A stretch of DNA of 64,000 bases from Halalkalicoccus sp. CG83 (lineage in GTDB: Archaea > Halobacteriota > Halobacteria > Halobacteriales > Halalkalicoccaceae), in assembly GCF_037081715.1 (NCBI RefSeq), contig NZ_JAZDDH010000001.1, positions 434,001-498,000 of the forward strand, in the 5' to 3' direction. This document shows, piece by piece, positions 32,581-41,517 of this stretch (positions are counted from its first letter, which is position 1; each line of letters starts with the position of its first letter). Both the position numbers and the translations under genes were made by a program. The notes below the pieces were generated by a model. The model did not search any database. It was not told the origin of the DNA and saw nothing but the letters and a program-made list of their open reading frames with translations.

Positions 32581-33368
32581 TCCGCGCCCACCCCCTTCTC
32601 GCGCAGGACGCTCGCGAGCTGGACGGCCGCGTCCTCCGGGCCGCCCTGGATGATCGTCGCGTCGCTCTCGACCTCGGGTTCGTACATCTCCGTCAGCCGA
32701 AGCCGGCTCTCGACCGCCGACGCGTCGAGTCCGAGGTCCGCGAGTGACGTCGCGGCGATCTCCTTCTGCTGGGCCTGGCGGATCCCCCGCAGGCTCGCGT
32801 AGCGGGGGTCGTTGATCCCCGTCTGGATCGTGAGTACGGCAGGCAGTTCGACGTCGGTGAGCTCCTCGACGCCGCCCTCGAGTTCGCGACGAACGCTCGC
32901 GACTCCGTCCTCGAAGTCGTGATCGAGGCCGTTGACGACCGCGGCCCACTCGACGCCGATGGCGTCCGCGAGCGCTACCCCGGTCGCGCTGAACATGTCG
33001 TCGCTGGCCTGGACCCCCGTTAGGACGAGGTCGGGCTCCTCCCGCTCGACGACGGCCTCGAGGATCCGCGTCTTGGCGGCGACGTCGAGCAGGGTATCCT
33101 CGAACGACTCGTCCCAGATCCGGATCGCCCTGTCGGCCCCCTTCGCGAGCGCCATCCGGATCGTCTCCTCGCTTCGCTCGGGACCGATCGTGACGGCGAC
33201 GACCTCGTCTGCAACCCCCTCCTCCGCGAGCTGGACGCCCTCCTCGATGGCGTAGTCGTCCCACTCGTTCAGGTCGTACTCGAGGTATCGCTCGTCGATA
33301 GCCGATCCGTCGATCTCGAAGTCCTCCTCGACGGTCGCCACCTCCGCGACGGTCACGAGAACCTTCAT
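32577..33368 (-). CDS. etfB: Electron transfer flavoprotein, beta subunit
   Basis: A 263-residue ETF beta subunit that binds AMP and pairs with EtfA. It opens MKVLVTVAEVATVEEDFEIDG, then has YDLNEWDDYAIEEGVQLAE, the signature VVAVTIGPERSEETIRMALAKGADRAIRI and GVQASDDMFSATGVALAD. The C-terminus includes LTIQTGINDPRYASLRGI. The gene precedes etfA with a 4-base overlap, forming a two-gene operon. Electron donors may be acyl-CoA dehydrogenases elsewhere in the genome. Confidence 0.96.
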   Translation of the reverse strand: MKVLVTVAEVATVEEDFEIDGSAIDERYLEYDLNEWDDYAIEEGVQLAEEGVADEVVAVTIGPERSEETIRMALAKGADRAIRIWDESFEDTLLDVAAKTRILEAVVEREEPDLVLTGVQASDDMFSATGVALADAIGVEWAAVVNGLDHDFEDGVASVRRELEGGVEELTDVELPAVLTIQTGINDPRYASLRGIRQAQQKEIAATSLADLGLDASAVESRLRLTEMYEPEVESDATIIQGGPEDAAVQLASVLREKGVGAE

Positions 33369-33410
33369 GACCGACCTTCTCGACCAGGGGTGCTAAACGT
33401 TTCCGAAGCC

Positions 33411-34508
33411 TCAGTCCCCGTTCTCCTCCTCGACGAGGGTGATGAGGTTCTCCCGACCGATGCGTAGCTTCTCGATCCGTCCCTCGTCGGCCATCGACGA
33501 CAGCAGCTGTGAGACCTTCGCGTTCGACCAGTCGGTCTCGGCGACGATGCTCGCCTGCTTCATCCGCCCGCCGTTGGCCTCGAGCAGGCGGACCACCCGC
33601 TCCTCGTCGGAGAGCAGCTCCGGATCGATCCCGCCGAACGGGTCGTCGGGCTCCGTCGGCGGTTCGGGTGCGGGCTCCGGCTCCGATTCCGGCGGATCGG
33701 ACGTCTCCTCGCCGCCGTCCCCCGCGGTGGGGAGCAGCGCCTCCCAGCCGCGTTCTCCGCGCTCCTGTCGTCCGGCGGCGGCCGTCCGGCGTCGCGAGAG
33801 CAGGTAGACCAGCAGCACGATCGCGGCCACGAGTGCGATCCCGATCCCCACCGTGAGCACCGAGATCCCGGTTCGGCTGCTCGGAACCAACGTCGCGTTC
33901 GGCTCGCCCGGCTCGAACTGCCGCGGTCCCTCCCAGATCAGCGTGCCGTTGTCGACCGACGCGTCGGGGTTCGCGCCGTCCACGGCGTACTCCTCCGGGG
34001 CGTGAATGACGAGGCGCTGGCCGTCCGAGAGCGAGGGGAGCCACTGCTCGCCGTCGATCACGAAGACGTCACCGACCTCGAGTCGGTCCTCCGGGGTGGC
34101 GGCGAAGCCGGTCCACCGGAATCGTAACTCGAGCCTGCCAGCGTTCTCGCCGCTCTCGCTCTCGCGAGCGACGTCCTCGATCGCCATCTCGCGGCCGGCG
34201 TTCTCGCTCGCCGCCTCCGCGATCCGCTCGAAGACGGTCGCCGAGAGCTCCCGGTCGGCGTCGCCGCTCTCGAACTCCTGGGCGAGACGATCGAACGCCT
34301 CGCGGTCCTCCTCGGACTCGAACGCGAACCGCTGTGAGACCGAGACGATCGCATCGCCGTCCGCCTGGAGGCGGATCTCGATGGTCTGGCCGACGGCGCC
34401 CTCCGCCTCGACGCCGTCCTGTGCCGCCACCGGCGCCGAGACGACGCCCGTCGCGCCGCTCGCGACCAGCAGACAGAGGATCCAGACGGCGACGACGGGC
34501 ATCCGCAT
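33411..34508 (-). CDS. Membrane-anchored protein with C-terminal winged-helix domain
   Basis: A 365-residue one-pass membrane protein. A signal-like segment (VVAVWILCLLVASGATGVVSA) leads into an external domain (about 30-220) rich in beta strands. One membrane helix (ISVLTVGIGIALVAAIVLLVYLLS, about 230-253), a Pro/Glu/Ser-rich linker and then a winged helix-turn-helix follow (about 300-365: DEERVVRLLEANGGRMKQASIVAETDWSNAKVSQLLSSM). It looks like a sensor outside the cell tied to a DNA-binding domain inside. Haloarchaea have many such proteins, targets unknown. It is divergent from the secreted protein at 34644. Confidence 0.82.
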   Translation of the reverse strand: MRMPVVAVWILCLLVASGATGVVSAPVAAQDGVEAEGAVGQTIEIRLQADGDAIVSVSQRFAFESEEDREAFDRLAQEFESGDADRELSATVFERIAEAASENAGREMAIEDVARESESGENAGRLELRFRWTGFAATPEDRLEVGDVFVIDGEQWLPSLSDGQRLVIHAPEEYAVDGANPDASVDNGTLIWEGPRQFEPGEPNATLVPSSRTGISVLTVGIGIALVAAIVLLVYLLSRRRTAAAGRQERGERGWEALLPTAGDGGEETSDPPESEPEPAPEPPTEPDDPFGGIDPELLSDEERVVRLLEANGGRMKQASIVAETDWSNAKVSQLLSSMADEGRIEKLRIGRENLITLVEEENGD

Positions 34509-34611
34509 CGAGTAGCAGTGACGTCCGGGGGGAGAAAATGCTTTCCATGCTAAGTGAACTCCCCTACAAGGATACCCCGTCGCCCGCGGGCCGATTCTCG
34601 TCGCCGGTTCG

Positions 34612-34619
34612 TTTTTATA
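34612..34619 (+). promoter_or_regulatory. TATA box of the secreted-protein gene
   Basis: The sequence tttttata lies 24 nt before the ATG at 34644 and fits leaderless transcription from that codon. Confidence 0.6.
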
Positions 34620-34643
34620 GTATGAACATCTGATGGAATCTAT

Positions 34644-35882
34644 ATGAACTACGCGCTCCCGCTGGCGCTGGCAGCCCTTCTGGTCTGCTCGTTGCCCGCG
34701 GCGGCGTTCCCGGGGGGGCCGCTCCACCCACAGCCGGGCGATTCGAGTCCCGCGCTGGAGGACGGCGACTGGCTCGCACCGGCGGGCGACGACGTCGCGA
34801 GCGGCAGCGGGCACGTCGCCATCGACGCGAGCGCGACCCTCGCCGCCGACGCCTCCGGACTGGAGTCGCGCTACGACGAACACCGCCTCGACGTGCGTCT
34901 CGAACGGGCGGGATCGGACGCGGAACGCCGGGCGATCGTCCGCGAGGAGACCAAGGAGCTGGAGCGGGCCGTCGTCCGGCTCCGCGAACGCGAGCGCGAC
35001 GCCTATCGCGCCTACCACGCCGGCGAGATCGACGAGCGGGGGCTTGCGGTCGAACTCGCTGCGGTCCACTCGAACGCCGTCGACCTCCAGCGGTCCGTCT
35101 CGTCGCTCTCGGATCACGTCGGGAGCGTCGCCGGAATCGAGCGCGGGAGCGAGTTCGAGGCGATGGCGGTCGAGACCGAGACGATGCAGGGGCCGGTCCG
35201 CGAGCGGCTCGCCGGCGCGCTCCGCGGCGAGATCGACTCGACCCGCGTCCACGTCGAGGCGGACGACAGCGACGTCGTCCTCGCAACCGTCGAGGACGAC
35301 TACTTCTACCGGGAGGCCTACCGGGCGGACGCCCGCGATCCGGCGGCGGAACCCCACCTCCACAGCCTCGGCGAGTCGGAGGAGCGCATCGCCGAGCTCT
35401 ACCCCGAGGTCTTCCCTGCGGCCCGCTGGAGCTACAGCGAGGTCGGCTACGGCACCTACCGGGGCGTCGGCACGTACACCGAGGGGACGATCGCCGTCTA
35501 CCTCGATCGTGCGACGACGGACGTGTATCGCGAGTATTTGGAGCTTCGGCTCGACGGCGTCGAGACCGCATCCCTCGGAAACGAGACCGAGGACGGGGCT
35601 CGCCTGAGCGTCGAGGGGACGGCTCCCGGCGGTCCCGCGGTCGTCTCGCTGACGAACGCCGAGACCGACGCGCCCCTCTCCGGCGTCGTCTCGCTCGACG
35701 GCCAGCGTCTCGGGAGCACCGACGACGAGGGCGAACTGTGGCTCGTCCTTCCCCACGAGCCGACGACGATCACCGTCTCCGTCGGCTCGACGACGATCGA
35801 GTTGACGGTCGACGGGACGGCGGCCGGGGAGCGTGCGTCGGAGGGCCGGATAGCACCCCGTACCGAGCGCGGAGGTTTATAG
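34644..35882 (+). CDS. Secreted or surface protein, coiled-coil and beta domains
   Basis: A 412-residue exported protein of unknown function. A Sec-type signal (NYALPLALAALLVCSLPAAAF) starts it. Residues 75-180 form helices with many Arg and Glu (DVRLERAGSDAERRAIVREETKELERAVVRLRER), probably a coiled coil, followed by a middle domain and a C-terminal Ig-like beta domain (VVSLTNAETDAPLSGVVSLDGQRLGSTDDEGELWLVLP) like carboxypeptidase-regulatory domains. It lacks a C-terminal anchor. It shares a divergent promoter with the membrane winged-helix protein and precedes the pilin-like gene by 22 nt. Confidence 0.78.
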   Translation: MNYALPLALAALLVCSLPAAAFPGGPLHPQPGDSSPALEDGDWLAPAGDDVASGSGHVAIDASATLAADASGLESRYDEHRLDVRLERAGSDAERRAIVREETKELERAVVRLRERERDAYRAYHAGEIDERGLAVELAAVHSNAVDLQRSVSSLSDHVGSVAGIERGSEFEAMAVETETMQGPVRERLAGALRGEIDSTRVHVEADDSDVVLATVEDDYFYREAYRADARDPAAEPHLHSLGESEERIAELYPEVFPAARWSYSEVGYGTYRGVGTYTEGTIAVYLDRATTDVYREYLELRLDGVETASLGNETEDGARLSVEGTAPGGPAVVSLTNAETDAPLSGVVSLDGQRLGSTDDEGELWLVLPHEPTTITVSVGSTTIELTVDGTAAGERASEGRIAPRTERGGL

Positions 35883-35904
35883 CCGAGACCGGCCCAACCG
35901 GGTC

Positions 35905-36363
35905 GTGGATCGTGCGCTCTCCCCGGTCGTCGGCGTCGCGCTCCTGACGGCGTGTGTGGTCGTGCTCTGCGGCGTCGTCGGGACGATGGTGCTCGCCTAC
36001 GAGCCGTTCGAGTCGGCCTCGCCGGTCCTCGTCGGCGCGACGGTCGACGCCGATGCCGACGAGATCACCCTCACGCTCGAACGCGGCGGCCCCCTCGACG
36101 TTCGAGAGCTCTCGCTTCTCGTCGAGGTCGACGGCGAGCCGCTCGCGCACCAGCCACCCGTACCGTTCGTCGGCGCGACCGGGTTCTCGACGCCGTCGGG
36201 GCCGTTCAACGCCGCGGCGGACCCCCACTGGGAGCGCGGCGAGAGCGCCGTCCTTCCGATCGCCGGGACGAACGGTCCGCTCCCCGAACCCGGCAGCAGG
36301 CTGACGATCCGGCTGTTCGAGAACGAGCTTCCGATCGCGGTCGTCGAGACGAGCGCCGACTGA
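35905..36363 (+). CDS. Type IV pilin-like protein
   Basis: A 152-residue protein starting DRALSPVVGVALLTACVVVLCGVVGTMVLAY: an Arg-Ala-Leu-Ser-Pro prepilin peptidase site followed by a hydrophobic helix, the mark of archaeal type IV pilins (DUF1628-type N-terminus). PibD should cut the short leader and the helix should pack in a pilus or anchor the protein. The rest is a beta-rich domain (DEITLTLERGGPLDVRELSLLVEVDG). The start is GTG at 35905. It lies 22 nt after the secreted protein, so the two are probably co-transcribed. Confidence 0.82.
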   Translation: MDRALSPVVGVALLTACVVVLCGVVGTMVLAYEPFESASPVLVGATVDADADEITLTLERGGPLDVRELSLLVEVDGEPLAHQPPVPFVGATGFSTPSGPFNAAADPHWERGESAVLPIAGTNGPLPEPGSRLTIRLFENELPIAVVETSAD

Positions 36364-36384
36364 TCTCCGTCGTCGGGCGGCCGG

Positions 36385-37005
36385 TCACTCTGGGACGCGT
36401 GCGACGGTGGTGATCGCGACGTCGGGGTCGTAGGAGGGGCCCATCAGGCGGTGTTCGACGTCGTCGAAGCCGGCCTCGGCGAACATCCGGTCGGCCTCGC
36501 GGTCGTCGTAGAAGAGCATGATCGCGTCGGCGAGTCGCTGCATGAGGCCGGTCTTGGGGTAGTTCGGACCGACGACGAGCACCTGGCCGTCCGGCCTCGC
36601 GACGCGGCGCAGCTCTCGGAGGGTCGCGACGGGGTCGGGCCAGTACTCGATCGAGCCCGACGACCAGACGACGTCGAACGAGTCGTCCTTGAACGGGAGG
36701 CGTTCGGCGTCGCCGAGGTAGAACCGGACGGGGTCGTGTTTGCCGAGCTTCGCCCACGCCTTCTCCATCTGGTGGCGGCTCTGATCCAGCCCGTGAACCC
36801 GGCTCGTGTGTTCGAGCAGGCCCTCGGTGGCGAAGCCGGTGCCACAGCCGACGTCGAGCACGCGGTCGTCGTCGTCGATCTCCAGCATCGAGAGCGCCTC
36901 CCCGCGCATGCGCTCGTTCCAGACGAACGGGTTGATCCGGTCGTACACCTTCGAGAGGTATTTGTAGAACAGCCGGGCGCGAGCCTTGTCCTCGAGGATT
37001 CCCAT
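36385..37005 (-). CDS. SAM-dependent methyltransferase, UbiE/MPBQ-type
   Basis: A 206-residue class I methyltransferase. Motif I is VLDVGCGTGFATEGLLE, motif II is DSFDVVWSSGSIEYW and motif III is ELRRVARPDGQVLVVGPN. The opening LEDKARARLFYKYLSKVYDRINPFVW and the segment on a phospho-like loop resemble plant MPBQ/MSBQ methyltransferase and menaquinone methyltransferases. A role in quinone methylation is plausible, since haloarchaea use menaquinones, but is unproven. The ATG at 37005 gives the shortest convincing start. It is divergent from the SDR gene. Confidence 0.82.
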   Translation of the reverse strand: MGILEDKARARLFYKYLSKVYDRINPFVWNERMRGEALSMLEIDDDDRVLDVGCGTGFATEGLLEHTSRVHGLDQSRHQMEKAWAKLGKHDPVRFYLGDAERLPFKDDSFDVVWSSGSIEYWPDPVATLRELRRVARPDGQVLVVGPNYPKTGLMQRLADAIMLFYDDREADRMFAEAGFDDVEHRLMGPSYDPDVAITTVARVPE

Positions 37006-37102
37006 CGGTTCGCGTTCGGGGCCCCGTTCATATAATCCCTCCACCTTCGACGCGATCCACGTCACCGAAATACACACCATCGGGGCGGGCGTGAGATCGA
37101 CC

Positions 37103-37954
37103 ATGGCAAACGAGATCCAACCGGCGGAGCTCGACCGCGAGTCGATCCTGACGCTCGAGGACCCCCGGTTCTCGTCCGATCGGGTCGCGATCGTCACCGG
37201 CGCCGGCTCGGGCATCGGTCGGGCGACGGCGCTCGCGCTCGTCCACAACGGGCTCACGGTCGTCGCGACCGACGTCGACGGGGAGGGCCTCGAGGAGACC
37301 GAGGAACGCAAGGAGGAGCTCGGCCTCCGGGGGGAGATCGAGACCGTCGAGGCCGATCTGACCGACGACGCGGACGTCGCGGCGATCGTCGAGGCCGCAG
37401 CGGGGCTCGGCGAGGTGACCTATCTCGCGAACATCGCGGGGTTCCAGCACGTCGCGCCGCTCGAGGAGTTCCCCGTCGAGACGTACGACGCGATGCAGCG
37501 GGTGATGGTGCGCGCGCCGATGCTGCTCGCGAAGCACTGTCTCCCCCACATGCGCGGCGGCGAGGAGCCCGCCGGGGTCGTCGCCAACATGTGTTCGATC
37601 CACGGCCACTACGTGACCCGCGACAAGGTGGGCTACAACACGGCGAAGTTCGCGCTCCGCGGGCTGACCCAGTCGATCGCCGCGGAGGGCGAGGGCGACG
37701 TCCGCTCCTTCTCGCTCTCGACGTCCTACGTGAAGACGCCGCTGGTCGTGAACCAGATCGCCGATACCGCCCAGCAGCGGGACATCTCGGAGCGCGAGGT
37801 CGTCGAAAAGGTGATGCTCGAGGAGGCACGAACCAAGGAGCTGATGGATCCCATCGAGGCGGCGAACGCGTTCGTGTTCGGCTTCTCGGAGCACGCGCGC
37901 TTCCTCAACGGCGCCGACCTGCTGTTCGACGGCGGCTACACGCTGACCTACTGA
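37103..37954 (+). CDS. Short-chain dehydrogenase/reductase (3-hydroxybutyrate dehydrogenase-like)
   Basis: A 283-residue classical SDR. The NAD(P) loop is TGAGSGIG, the Asn-Ala-Gly equivalent is NIAG, the catalytic Ser lies in MCSIHGHYV and the pair is Tyr-x3-Lys in YNTAKFALRG. The stretch YVKTPLVVNQIADTAQQRDISEREVVEKVMLEE and the ending FLNGADLLFDGGYTLTY resemble D-3-hydroxybutyrate dehydrogenases. That substrate is possible, in keeping with a decayed PhaC-like gene and MaoC in the window, but unproven. An unusual 27-residue N-terminal extension precedes the fold. Confidence 0.88.
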   Translation: MANEIQPAELDRESILTLEDPRFSSDRVAIVTGAGSGIGRATALALVHNGLTVVATDVDGEGLEETEERKEELGLRGEIETVEADLTDDADVAAIVEAAAGLGEVTYLANIAGFQHVAPLEEFPVETYDAMQRVMVRAPMLLAKHCLPHMRGGEEPAGVVANMCSIHGHYVTRDKVGYNTAKFALRGLTQSIAAEGEGDVRSFSLSTSYVKTPLVVNQIADTAQQRDISEREVVEKVMLEEARTKELMDPIEAANAFVFGFSEHARFLNGADLLFDGGYTLTY

Positions 37955-38037
37955 CGACGCCGGTCGTCCCTCGTCTCCGGCGGTGTGCGCCATCGTGGAA
38001 GTGCACGACCCGCCGTAAACGCCCTGCTTCGTAAGTA

Positions 38038-38046
38038 CCTTATAGC
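38038..38046 (+). promoter_or_regulatory. TATA box of the ATP synthase operon
   Basis: The sequence ccttatagc sits about 33 nt before the first start codon (38077). It is the only clear promoter signal ahead of the eight-gene run. Confidence 0.55.
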
Positions 38047-38076
38047 CCCTCGAGCAAACTTCCGCCTGATCACAGC

Positions 38077-38409
38077 ATGCCGAGGCCAGAGGTTCTACAG
38101 AACATCAAGGAGGCCGAAGCGGAGGCCGATGAGATCGTCGCCGAGGCCGAACGCGAGCGCGAGGACCGCATCGCCGAGGCCCGCGAGCGCGCCGAGAAGA
38201 TCCGTGAGGAGGCGCGCGAGGAGGCGAACGAGCACGCCGACGAACGCCTCGCGGAGGCGCGCGAGGAGATCGAGGCCGAACGCCAGGAGATCCTCGCCAC
38301 CGGCGAGGAGGAGCGCGAGGCCCTCGAAACGCGCGCCGAGGACAACGTGGACGACGTCGTCGAGTTCGTCGTGAGCCGGTTCGAGGAGGCGGTGCATGCT
38401 CAGACCTGA
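38077..38409 (+). CDS. ahaH: A-type ATP synthase subunit H (AhaH)
   Basis: A 110-residue, nearly all alpha-helical, highly charged protein (EAEADEIVAEAEREREDRIAEARERAEKI), part of the peripheral stalk where it pairs with subunit E as a right-handed coiled coil. It opens the operon, and the atpI start lies inside its last codons with a 14-base overlap. The length matches the family. Confidence 0.9.
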   Translation: MPRPEVLQNIKEAEAEADEIVAEAEREREDRIAEARERAEKIREEAREEANEHADERLAEAREEIEAERQEILATGEEEREALETRAEDNVDDVVEFVVSRFEEAVHAQT

Positions 38410-40633
38410 ACGGATGAGCAAGGTCTCGGTGACCGGCTCCAAGCCCGTCATGGGCGAGGCCATCGAGACGATCCACGACCTCAACCTGGTCCACCTGGTC
38501 GACTACGACGACTCCTGGGAGGGGTTCGAGCCGGGCGACCCCGAGGCCGAGGCCGAGGAGATCTCCGAGAAGCTCGTCACCGTTCGGGCGATCGAGAGCA
38601 TCCTCGACGTCGACGAGGAGGACGCCGGTCCGAGCCGGATCGTCGAGGACGAGGAGATCGAGGCCGAGATCGAGGAGGTCCGCGAACGGGTCAACGAGCT
38701 CGACGACAGACGCGTCGAGCTCCGCGAGGAGCTCCGGGACGTCGACGAGCGCCTCTCGTCGGTTCGACCGTTCGCGCGCCTCGGCATCGACCTCGATCTG
38801 CTCTCGGGCTACGAGAGCCTCGAGACCGCCGTCGTCGAAGGCCGCGAGGAACGAATCCGGGAGGCGCTCGAGGGCGCCGAGGGGATCGACGAGTACGAGA
38901 CCTTCGCCGAGGAGGGCGTCGTCGCGATCTTCGTCCGTCCCGAGGAGGGCGTCGAGGACGCGCTCGCCGACGCGCTGGTCGGCGTCGAGGTGACGATGCT
39001 CTCGGTGCCCGACGCCGAGGGCAGCCCGCAGTCGTACGCCGAGGATCTCGAACACCGGAGACAGCAGCTCGACTCGAAGCTCACGAGCGTCGAGGGCGAG
39101 ATCACCGAGCTGAAGCTGGACGTCGGCGGGTTCCTGCTCGCGGTCGAGGAGGAGCTCTCGATCGACGTCCAGAAGGCGGAGGTGCCCCTCTCCTTCGCGA
39201 CGACCGAACGGTCGTTCATCGCGGAGGGGTGGGTGCCGACCGAGCGCTACGAGGAGCTCGAGGCCGCTCTCGCCTCGGAGGTCGGCGACCACGTCGACTG
39301 TGAGGAGCTCGAACGCGTCGACTTCGACGACGTCTCGCACGGCCACGGCCACGGCACGGCCGACGAGGAGTCGGGCGACGCGGGCGACGCCGACCGCCAG
39401 CCCGCCGCGGCCGACGGCGGCGAGCGGAAACCGCGCGCCGACGGCGGGCACGCCGCCACGAGCATGCACGGCGACGAACCGCCGGTCGTCCAGGACAACC
39501 CCGGCACCGCACGGCCGTTCCAGCTGCTCGTCGAGGCGATCAACCGCCCACGGTACTTCGAGCTCGACCCGACGATCGTCCTGTTCCTGACATTCCCAGT
39601 GATGTTCGGGCTGATGATCGGCGACGTCGGCTACGGGATCCTCTACATGGCGATGGGCTTCGGGCTCTATCGGGCGTTCGACAGTCCCGCCATGAAGAGC
39701 CTCGGCGGAATCGCGATCTGGTGTGGGATCTTCACGACGATCTTCGGCGTGCTGTACGGCGAGATCCTCGGCTTCCACACCATCTCGACGATGCTCTGGG
39801 AGGGCGTCGTCGGGCTCGAACACGCCCCGATCGAGAAGGGCCTCGACAGCGCCTATGCGCTGTTCTGGCTCGTGGTCGCCCTGCTGATCGGGCTCGTCCA
39901 CCTGACGATCGGCTACGTCTTCGGGTTCGTCAACGAGCTCGAGACGGAGGGGCTGGTGCCCGCCGCCGCGAGCAACCTCTCGTGGGCACTGCTGGCGATC
40001 GGGGCCTGGATCTGGATCTTCAGCACGACCTACGCGTCGTCGAAGCCAGAGTTCCTCTTCACCGTCTTCGACGGGGAGCCGATGGCGCTCGGATTCGCCG
40101 GCTTCAGTCCGGCCGTCGGCGCCGCCGGCCTGGGCCTCGCGGCCGTCGGGCTGGTCGGCGCGGTCTACGGGGAGTACCTCCACCAGGGCTCCGCCGGGAT
40201 CCTCATCGGCCTCATCGAGAGCATCACGAACGGGCTCGCCCACATCATCTCCTATACGCGGATCACCGCGGTGTTGCTCGCGAAGGCCGGCATGGCGTTC
40301 GTGGTCAACCTGCTCGTCGTGGGCGCCTACGAGGACGAGGAGGGACACTTCCACTTCATGACCGGTGCCCACTCGGAGGTACCCGAAGGAGGCGAGCTGA
40401 TGTTCAGCGGAATCCTCACCACCGACGCCGGCCTCGCGATGGCCGCTCTCACGGTTCTCGCCGGCGCGCTCGTCTTCGTCGTCGGCCACGTCATCGTGCT
40501 AGGACTCGGCATTACGAGCGCCGGCCTGCAGGCCGTACGCCTCGAGTACGTCGAGTTCTTTGGGAAGTTTTATGACGGCGGTGGTGAGAACTACGAACCG
40601 TTCGGATACGATCGAACCCACACGACGGAGTAA
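38396..40633 (+). CDS. atpI: A-type ATP synthase subunit I (a-subunit)
   Basis: A 745-residue subunit with a cytoplasmic N-terminal half (helices from residues 20-360) and a membrane half of about seven to eight segments. The key membrane Arg for ion transfer is in IISYTRITAVLLAKAG (near residue 622). Between the halves is a His-, Asp- and Gly-rich stretch (about 315-365: HGHGHGTADEES...HAATSMHGD) that is probably disordered. The start MLRPERMSKVSVTGS overlaps ahaH by 14 bases. It forms the proton half-channel with the c-ring. Confidence 0.94.
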   Translation: MLRPERMSKVSVTGSKPVMGEAIETIHDLNLVHLVDYDDSWEGFEPGDPEAEAEEISEKLVTVRAIESILDVDEEDAGPSRIVEDEEIEAEIEEVRERVNELDDRRVELREELRDVDERLSSVRPFARLGIDLDLLSGYESLETAVVEGREERIREALEGAEGIDEYETFAEEGVVAIFVRPEEGVEDALADALVGVEVTMLSVPDAEGSPQSYAEDLEHRRQQLDSKLTSVEGEITELKLDVGGFLLAVEEELSIDVQKAEVPLSFATTERSFIAEGWVPTERYEELEAALASEVGDHVDCEELERVDFDDVSHGHGHGTADEESGDAGDADRQPAAADGGERKPRADGGHAATSMHGDEPPVVQDNPGTARPFQLLVEAINRPRYFELDPTIVLFLTFPVMFGLMIGDVGYGILYMAMGFGLYRAFDSPAMKSLGGIAIWCGIFTTIFGVLYGEILGFHTISTMLWEGVVGLEHAPIEKGLDSAYALFWLVVALLIGLVHLTIGYVFGFVNELETEGLVPAAASNLSWALLAIGAWIWIFSTTYASSKPEFLFTVFDGEPMALGFAGFSPAVGAAGLGLAAVGLVGAVYGEYLHQGSAGILIGLIESITNGLAHIISYTRITAVLLAKAGMAFVVNLLVVGAYEDEEGHFHFMTGAHSEVPEGGELMFSGILTTDAGLAMAALTVLAGALVFVVGHVIVLGLGITSAGLQAVRLEYVEFFGKFYDGGGENYEPFGYDRTHTTE

Positions 40634-40650
40634 GACAGTCACAACCTACA

Positions 40651-40911
40651 ATGCTAGAACTCGAATTCGCTAACGCACTCGCAGACGCAGTCGTAATGCA
40701 AGCAGAGGGACCCTCGGTCGAGAACTCCGGGCTGGCGGCGCTCGCGGTCGGCCTGGCAGCGCTCGGCGCAGGGTACGCAGAGCGTGGCATCGGAAGCGCG
40801 GCGATGGGCGCGATCGCCGAGGACCGCGACCTGTTCGGTCTGGGCCTGATCCTGACGGTCCTGCCGGAGACGCTCGTGATCCTCGCGCTGGTCGTCGTGT
40901 TCGTCGTCTAA
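40651..40911 (+). CDS. atpK: A-type ATP synthase subunit K (proteolipid c)
   Basis: An 86-residue, two-helix proteolipid. Helix one is AALAVGLAALGAGYAERGIGSAA, and helix two LFGLGLILTVLPETLVILALVVVFVV holds the ion-carrying Glu73 in PET. The 25 residues before helix one may be a removed leader. It follows atpI by 17 nt and forms the rotor ring. Confidence 0.95.
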   Translation: MLELEFANALADAVVMQAEGPSVENSGLAALAVGLAALGAGYAERGIGSAAMGAIAEDRDLFGLGLILTVLPETLVILALVVVFVV

Positions 40912-40935
40912 ACGCCCCCCTTTCCCCTTTCATCA

Positions 40936-41517
40936 ATGAGTTTAGAAACGGTCGTCGAGGACATTCGGGACGAAGCCCGCGCGCGTGCAAAGGAGATCCG
41001 CGCCGAGGGCGATGAGCGCGCGGAGGAGATCGTCGCCGAGGCCGAACGCGACGCCGAGGAGATCCGATCGGAGCGCAAACGTGAGGTCGAGCGGACGATC
41101 GAACAGGAGCGCGAACAGCGCCTCTCGAGCGCGAACCTCGAGGCGAAACAGAAGCGCCTCGAGGCCCGTCGGGACGTCCTCGGCGACGTCCGCGAGGCCG
41201 CTGAGCGTGAGGTCGCGGCCATCGACGGCGACCGACGCGAGCGGCTCACCCACGAGCTGATCGAGGCGACCGCAGCGGAGTTCGACGAGGACGCGGCGGT
41301 GCAGATCTACGGCCGTGCGGACGACGCGCAGCTGCTCACGTCGCTGCTCGCGGAGTACGACAGCCTCGCGCACGCCGGCGAGTACGACTGTCTCGGCGGC
41401 GTCGTCGCCGAGAGCAAGCAGTCCCGGATCCGCGTGAACAACACGTTCGACTCGGTGCTCGACGACGTCTGGGAGGACAACCTCAAAGAGGCCAGCGCCC
41501 GACTGTTCGAGCAATGA
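40936..41517 (+). CDS. atpE: A-type ATP synthase subunit E
   Basis: A 193-residue peripheral stalk subunit. The N-terminal helix (ETVVEDIRDEARARAKEIRAEGDERAEEIVAEAERDAEEI) pairs with AhaH, and the C-terminal domain has the family tail GGVVAESKQSRIRVNNTFDSVLDDVWEDNL. It overlaps atpC by 4 bases (ATGA). Confidence 0.95.
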   Translation: MSLETVVEDIRDEARARAKEIRAEGDERAEEIVAEAERDAEEIRSERKREVERTIEQEREQRLSSANLEAKQKRLEARRDVLGDVREAAEREVAAIDGDRRERLTHELIEATAAEFDEDAAVQIYGRADDAQLLTSLLAEYDSLAHAGEYDCLGGVVAESKQSRIRVNNTFDSVLDDVWEDNLKEASARLFEQ

